DNA from: Dicyema japonicum
Lineage: Eukaryota; Dicyemida; Rhombozoa; Dicyemidae
DNA length: 33,060 bases
Direction: 5' to 3'
Assembly (NCBI GenBank): GCA_011109175.1
Contig: RDEW01000044.1
Location: 316,621-349,680, forward strand
In this document: one piece after another, positions 29,041-33,060 of the stretch
How the letters are laid out: every line of letters starts with the position of its first letter
Position numbering within the stretch: the stretch's first letter is position 1
Notes under the pieces: generated by a model
Seen by the model: the letters and a program-made list of their open reading frames with translations, nothing else
Database searches by the model: none
Told to the model about the DNA's origin: nothing
Translations under genes and position numbers: made by a program

Positions 29041-30289
29041 TTATATACGTGTCCTGCATCTTTGATCTTCCCCCGAAAACATTGATCCGATCCTCCACAA
29101 TTCTGCTAACGGTTCTAACAGCTTGTTTTCTTTCGCGCTTAGACAGTCTTTCAGTTTCTTTTTTAAGGAGAGCTTAATCGCAGCTTTTTTTGTCTTCTCT
29201 AGGAGGGATAAGATCGTCTCCTTCTTTGAAGAGAAAACCACCCCTCGCACCCATAAAGTAGGTCAAGGGAAATAACTCCCTTGAAGATAAACAGGTAAGT
29301 GTCACGGCTAACGTGTAACTCGTGTGCATAGGAGCGACTGAAAAGCTCTCGAAAACCCCACTGCTCCGGAATCAGAAAGTCATTCTCTTATATAAAACCC
29401 CACTACTTTTAAAAAAATGATACGTTCAATCACTTTCGCGAAAGAACATATTAAGACAATTGGTCTGTAGCTTACCGGATCTCTCTTTGGCTTCCCTGGT
29501 TTTGGAATCATCCTCACAACAGCTTTCTTCCATATTAAAGGGAGGTGTCCAACTCGTAACAACCCATAATGAAGACATCGCAGATATTCAAATAAAATAT
29601 CCGGACTCTCTTTGATAGGTTTCATTGATATGTGGTATATCCTTGAGAATTGACCTTGCATTCCCTGATAGCCGTCATCACTTCAAAGACGCTGACAATG
29701 CTATCAGCAATAGGCAGTTCCTCGTCGGAGTGTTTAAATACATCGGCAGACACCTTCTTTTTGTCACCAGGAATCAAACTCCACGGATCCACACCCTGAA
29801 TTTTTGGAGGGTGATCCTTGAATATCGAAGGTGTTTCCTCCGTTATGCATACTCCCCCGTCTGGTTTATTCAATATAATTTTTTTCTCCCCGACTTTGGA
29901 AACATCATCTTCTGATAGGATTTCCAAAAAGAGGGATTTTTCATATTAATTTTCGCAGCCTCAGCCTTCCATATACGGTCAGTCTCCTCCTTCCATATAC
30001 TGCTGATTGCTTCCTTCATAATCCTGATTCTGGCTGATATGAATTCTCCATCTATTTTGTCGACACAACGCCTTAGCTTTGCCCTTAGGCGATTCCTCTC
30101 AGGAATAAGCTTCATAATAATTGCCGAAACAAAATAGTGATTATTTTTTGAGAAAACCCTTTGTGCATATAGGTGAAGATGTGACTGCATGAGATTCGTT
30201 AGTTCTCGACTTGCATGATTTATATCTTCTATGGTTGAAAACTCTCTTGGTAAAACACACAAATTATTAGATATGAAGACCCTATAGTG
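29041..30289 (-). pseudogene. LINE family 4, linker and RT half of a split copy
   Basis: Read leftwards from 30289. The linker frame (30262-29870) is rich in charged residues (NRLRAKLRRCVDKIDGEFIS, KNPSFWKSYQKMM). It continues in 29927-29622 with KIQGVDPWSLIPGDKKK and ADSIVSVFEVMTAIRECKV. Then 29661-29380 gives RT blocks LRVGHLPLIWKKAVVRMIPK, PGKPKRDPVSYRPIVLICSF and KVIERIIFLKV. The remaining RT (SGFR, YADD) is not recognisable. A stretch near 29270-29220 reads LLYGCEGWFS, possibly the LLYGCETW block, suggesting an internal deletion. The final frame 29250-29041 is basic and unclassified. Its endonuclease half lies beyond the hAT insertion at 31783-32377. Confidence 0.7.
30282..30289. repeat. 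Left target-site duplication of the hAT element
   Basis: CTATAGTG immediately before the element. It matches CTATAGTC at 31783-31790 in 7 of 8 bases. Eight bp is the hAT target length. Confidence 0.75.
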
Positions 30290-31782
30290 CAGTGTTTCTT
30301 AACGTGGTCCCCAGAAATATTTTTAGGTCAATTAAATTTTATGAATAAAAAAATTATTTAATTTTTATTATTTATTCGCATTAGAATATTTAATTAATTT
30401 TATTCCACGTGTTTTTATATTTGATTGTAATGGTTAATCGCAAATGGATTGATTCTTATGTCCAATATGGATTTACCCAATATACTGGATCTGACAACGT
30501 CGATAAAGCGCAGTGTATGATATGCGACGTCATAATGGGAAACAACTCTTTGAAGCCGTCACAATTAAAAAGACATAACGAAAAAACTCACCCATAAAAT
30601 GTTGACACTGTCGAAAGTTTTATTGCAAAGAGAACTAAATATGATAAATCTGGAAAACTTGGTAATTTTGGATTTAGACCAATAGATAAACCATGTCTGC
30701 TAGCTTCATATGAGGTATTAATAATTGAACCATTTATTTTAGATATCCTTAATTATTGCCAAAAACAAAGTATCTCACTCTTCTAGAGAAAATTTAATAA
30801 AATCTGCCGCATTGACAATGGCAAGAATATTGCTCGATAAAGAAGCAAAAATTTAAAAAATGTACTTTTATCTAATGATACGAATCGAATACGAGACATG
30901 TCTTGTAATGTTTTGAACAACTTGTTATGAAAATTAACGGCAGCCCATGCAGAATTGGTATACAATTTGATGAATCTACTGCATTTGTTCGTATACAATT
31001 ACATTTGTTCGTTTTGTCGACTTGAAATATATTCATGACGAGTTTTTTTTTGTTTGGAATTAACTGCAAGAACAACAGCTAATGATATTTTTGATTTGTT
31101 TTCTGGCTTCTTACGTGACAATTGTATTCACTGGGATAAAGTTGGATCTAGTTGTACAGATGGGTGATCAGCTATGATAGGACATCGTTATGGTTTTGTC
31201 ACATTGGTGAAAGAAGTAGCACCACATGTAATTAAGAATCAATTGGAGATTATTTCCCAGTTACTGAACCAATTGCGACTTGGATAATACACCCTTTTAT
31301 TCCGGAATCCAATAAATTAATTTTTTTAAATTACGACGGCCAAGAAATTGAAGAAATTGATTTCCAAGAACAGTTGATTGAATTGCGAAATTCGAAGTTG
31401 ACATTTAATTCGCTTTCGATTATTGATATCTTGATTTCTGTTATTAATGATTATCCAATCTTAAGTAAAAATGCACTGGAAGTGATAATTCCCTTTCCAA
31501 TTACTTATTTATGTGAAATGGCACTGTCTTGTTATTCTGAAAAGTCAAGTTTGCAACCAACATAAGGTGGAAGACGATACGAGAATGGCACTTACAAACA
31601 TTGTACCTAAAATTGAACATCTAGTTTCTGAAAAACAGGATCAAAAATCATACTAATTCTAAATATTATGATTTTTTAATTTTGTTAGTTTTTGTTTTAT
31701 TAAATTGTTTTGTTACATGTGGTCCCCAGAAAAATTCAACAGAATAAAGTGGTCTCCGGTCAAAAAAGGTTAAGAAACACTG
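30290..31782 (+). mobile_element. hAT DNA transposon (ZBED-like), internally deleted
   Basis: The element begins CAGTGTTTCTTAAC (30290-30303) and ends GTTAAGAAACACTG (31769-31782), exact inverted repeats with the CAGTG ends typical of hAT. It sits inside a minus-strand LINE, whose two halves lie on either side. A subterminal direct repeat GTGGTCCCCAGAAA occurs at 30304-30317 and 31719-31732. At about 1.49 kb with broken transposase frames it is non-autonomous. Confidence 0.85.
30430..31640 (+). pseudogene. hAT transposase, ZBED5/SCAND3-like, broken
   Basis: ATG 30430 starts a BED-type zinc finger: KWIDSYVQYGFTQY, then CMICDVIMGNNSLKPSQLKR with Cys-x2-Cys and the His pair HNEKTH, stopping at TAA 30597. 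Later frames carry GNFGFRPIDKPCLLASYEV (about 30660-30717), RIGIQFDESTAFVRI (about 30952-30997), SSCTDG and HRYGFVTLVKEVAPHVIKNQ (about 31148-31240). C-terminal pieces follow: WIIHPFIPESNKLIF (about 31283-31327), then ALEVIIPFPITYLCEMALSC (about 31476-31535) of the hAT dimerisation region. The middle of the catalytic domain is missing between APHVIKNQ and WIIHPF. Stops and shifts abound. The family identity is clear; activity is not possible. Confidence 0.8.
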
Positions 31783-32377
31783 CTATAGTCAGCCCAATGA
31801 GATTTATGAATATCAAGAAACATCTTCCATAACATCAGGCCTCATACTAATAATCAATTCTTGTGGGATATGGTCGCTCCCGATATTCCATAGAGTTTTT
31901 GGCTTTCCCACATACATAGATAAAGTTGGCAATACTAGGAATACTCCGAGTTAGTCCCCACCAACACTAATCCATTCTCCATCGCAACAAACGTCCATGC
32001 TTACAAATTCACACAATACATCACAAACGACTTTTGGATTACGAATTCGGAAAAAGTCCAGGTAGAAAATAGAAGTTCCTGTACCAGCAGCTGCTCCAGC
32101 CTTCCATAAAACATCCACGGAAATGTATCCAGTCATTATATTACTCTTCGCTTTCTTTAATTTCGTCTCATTGACCACCAAGACGTCGATGACTCTCGCA
32201 AGTAGTGCTAGTTCATTATGCCTTTTCCCTAGGGATCGGACATTCACTAGCACTACTTTTAGTACTTGCTTCTTTAAAGCCAATGAATTTTCTCGTGAGA
32301 TAAATTTTCTCGAGAAAGAGAAAAATTTTCTTAAATATAATAATAATAATTGCATAATTATGTTTTATAATAATTAA
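31783..32377 (-). pseudogene. LINE family 4, endonuclease half of the split copy
   Basis: The main frame is 32355-31951: LKVVLVNVRSLGKRHNELAL (about 32255-32195), IDVLVVNETKLKKAKSN (metal-binding Glu in NETK, about 32190-32140), FVSMDVC and ISVGGD, where it stops. In a shifted frame, GKPKTLWNIGSDHIPQEL (about 31908-31855) carries the SDH motif. The segment between GGD and SDH is shortened. The start of the protein lies near 32355, after an AT-rich leader. The order GGD then SDH then linker (30262 onward) confirms that the hAT element split a single LINE. Confidence 0.75.
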
Positions 32378-33060
32378 AACATTTATTTGGTTTATTTATA
32401 AATTTTCTTATATTTATATAATGCATTTTTAATTGTCACAAATGCCATTTTTAGCTGCCATTTTATGAAATTTTAATTGCCATAAAAATTCCCCTTGTCA
32501 TCACTAATTGCAAGAAAAATATTTTAATGACAGGTGATGGTAACTTGTCCGCACGTCACATATTAGTTTGATCATCGAACAATTCCGTACTCGGAACCTG
32601 AGGTTTCCTACCACTCTTGAGTTCGTCACCTCGTTTATGGTCGCTAGAAGAGAAAGTCAAAGGCTTTGCTATGGTGTTCCAACAACACTTTTAATAGAAC
32701 CATATTACTTATAGCCCCAGAAATGCAATTAAAGACAGTTTTAGGTCTAAGTTTCCACTTTATTTTTTGTTTCTAAGCGGTTACTCGATTAATTGCCTAT
32801 CAAAAAACGAGGCACCTATTCACTAAAAAATACAAATTAACGTGAATTGGCTCAACGATTGCATGCTGGATAACCAACCAATGATGTAGCTTGTCTTCGA
32901 TGATTTCATGAATCTTCGGATTCTTTGTTCCTAAAATGGGGGTTTCACAAGAATGATTTCAGGAGATCCTTTATACTTTTAGCGAAATGAACATCTTAAA
33001 TCGTGACTTGCCACAGACACCGACAGGACAAGATGTGACTTGTATATTAGGATAAGGACG
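32378..33060. other. Right end of the window, no gene recognised
   Basis: AT-rich to 32530, with loosely repeated ATTGCCAT/TGCCATTTT motifs, then more balanced sequence to the edge with no open frame long enough to judge. Confidence 0.5.

Overview
The window is AT-rich eukaryotic DNA, almost certainly from an animal with a very compact gene architecture. Three things point there. Several unrelated LINE (non-LTR retrotransposon) families with apurinic-type endonucleases are present. There are relics of two cut-and-paste DNA transposons, one hAT/ZBED-like and one pogo/Tigger-like. The host genes have spliceosomal introns of only about 19-27 bp. Introns this short in an animal recall dicyemid mesozoans, which are described as having introns in the mid-20s of bp. 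A comparably reduced parasitic animal is not excluded, and the species cannot be named from this window.

Layout. 1-395 is the 5' end of a minus-strand LINE (family 2). 517-3290 is a plus-strand family-1 LINE with its RT catalytic block deleted, followed at 3290-3362 by a family-2 3' tail. 3581-5889 is a family-3 retroelement with a YLDD box and a distinctive C-terminal domain. 5983-7220 holds one or two small membrane-protein genes with 24-25 bp introns. 7790-9050 is a minus-strand family-2 LINE. 9060-14615 is a three-layer nest: a family-1 LINE (9060-10037 plus 14279-14615) split by a pogo/Tigger element (10040-14276), itself split by a family-2 LINE (10207-13065).

14717-16981 is the one clearly conserved host gene, a USP5/USP13-type ubiquitin-specific protease. 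It is interrupted by nine introns of 21-27 bp that had broken it into fragments. 17590-18880 is another family-1 LINE. 19456-19710 is the start of a small secreted or membrane protein that runs into a 719-base assembly gap. 21430-28815 is AT-rich DNA with LINE fragments and a few unrecognised ORFs. 29041-32377 is a family-4 LINE on the minus strand, split by a 1.49-kb hAT element (30290-31782) with terminal inverted repeats and a near-perfect 8-bp target duplication.

How it fits together. The only functional genes I can defend are the USP5/13-like protease and, less securely, the small membrane-protein genes. Everything else is retroelement and transposon debris layered by successive insertions. 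Six short near-identical tandem duplications (103-162 bp) are scattered through the window. Two have exactly one N at the junction, which is an assembly signature, so the others should be treated with suspicion too.
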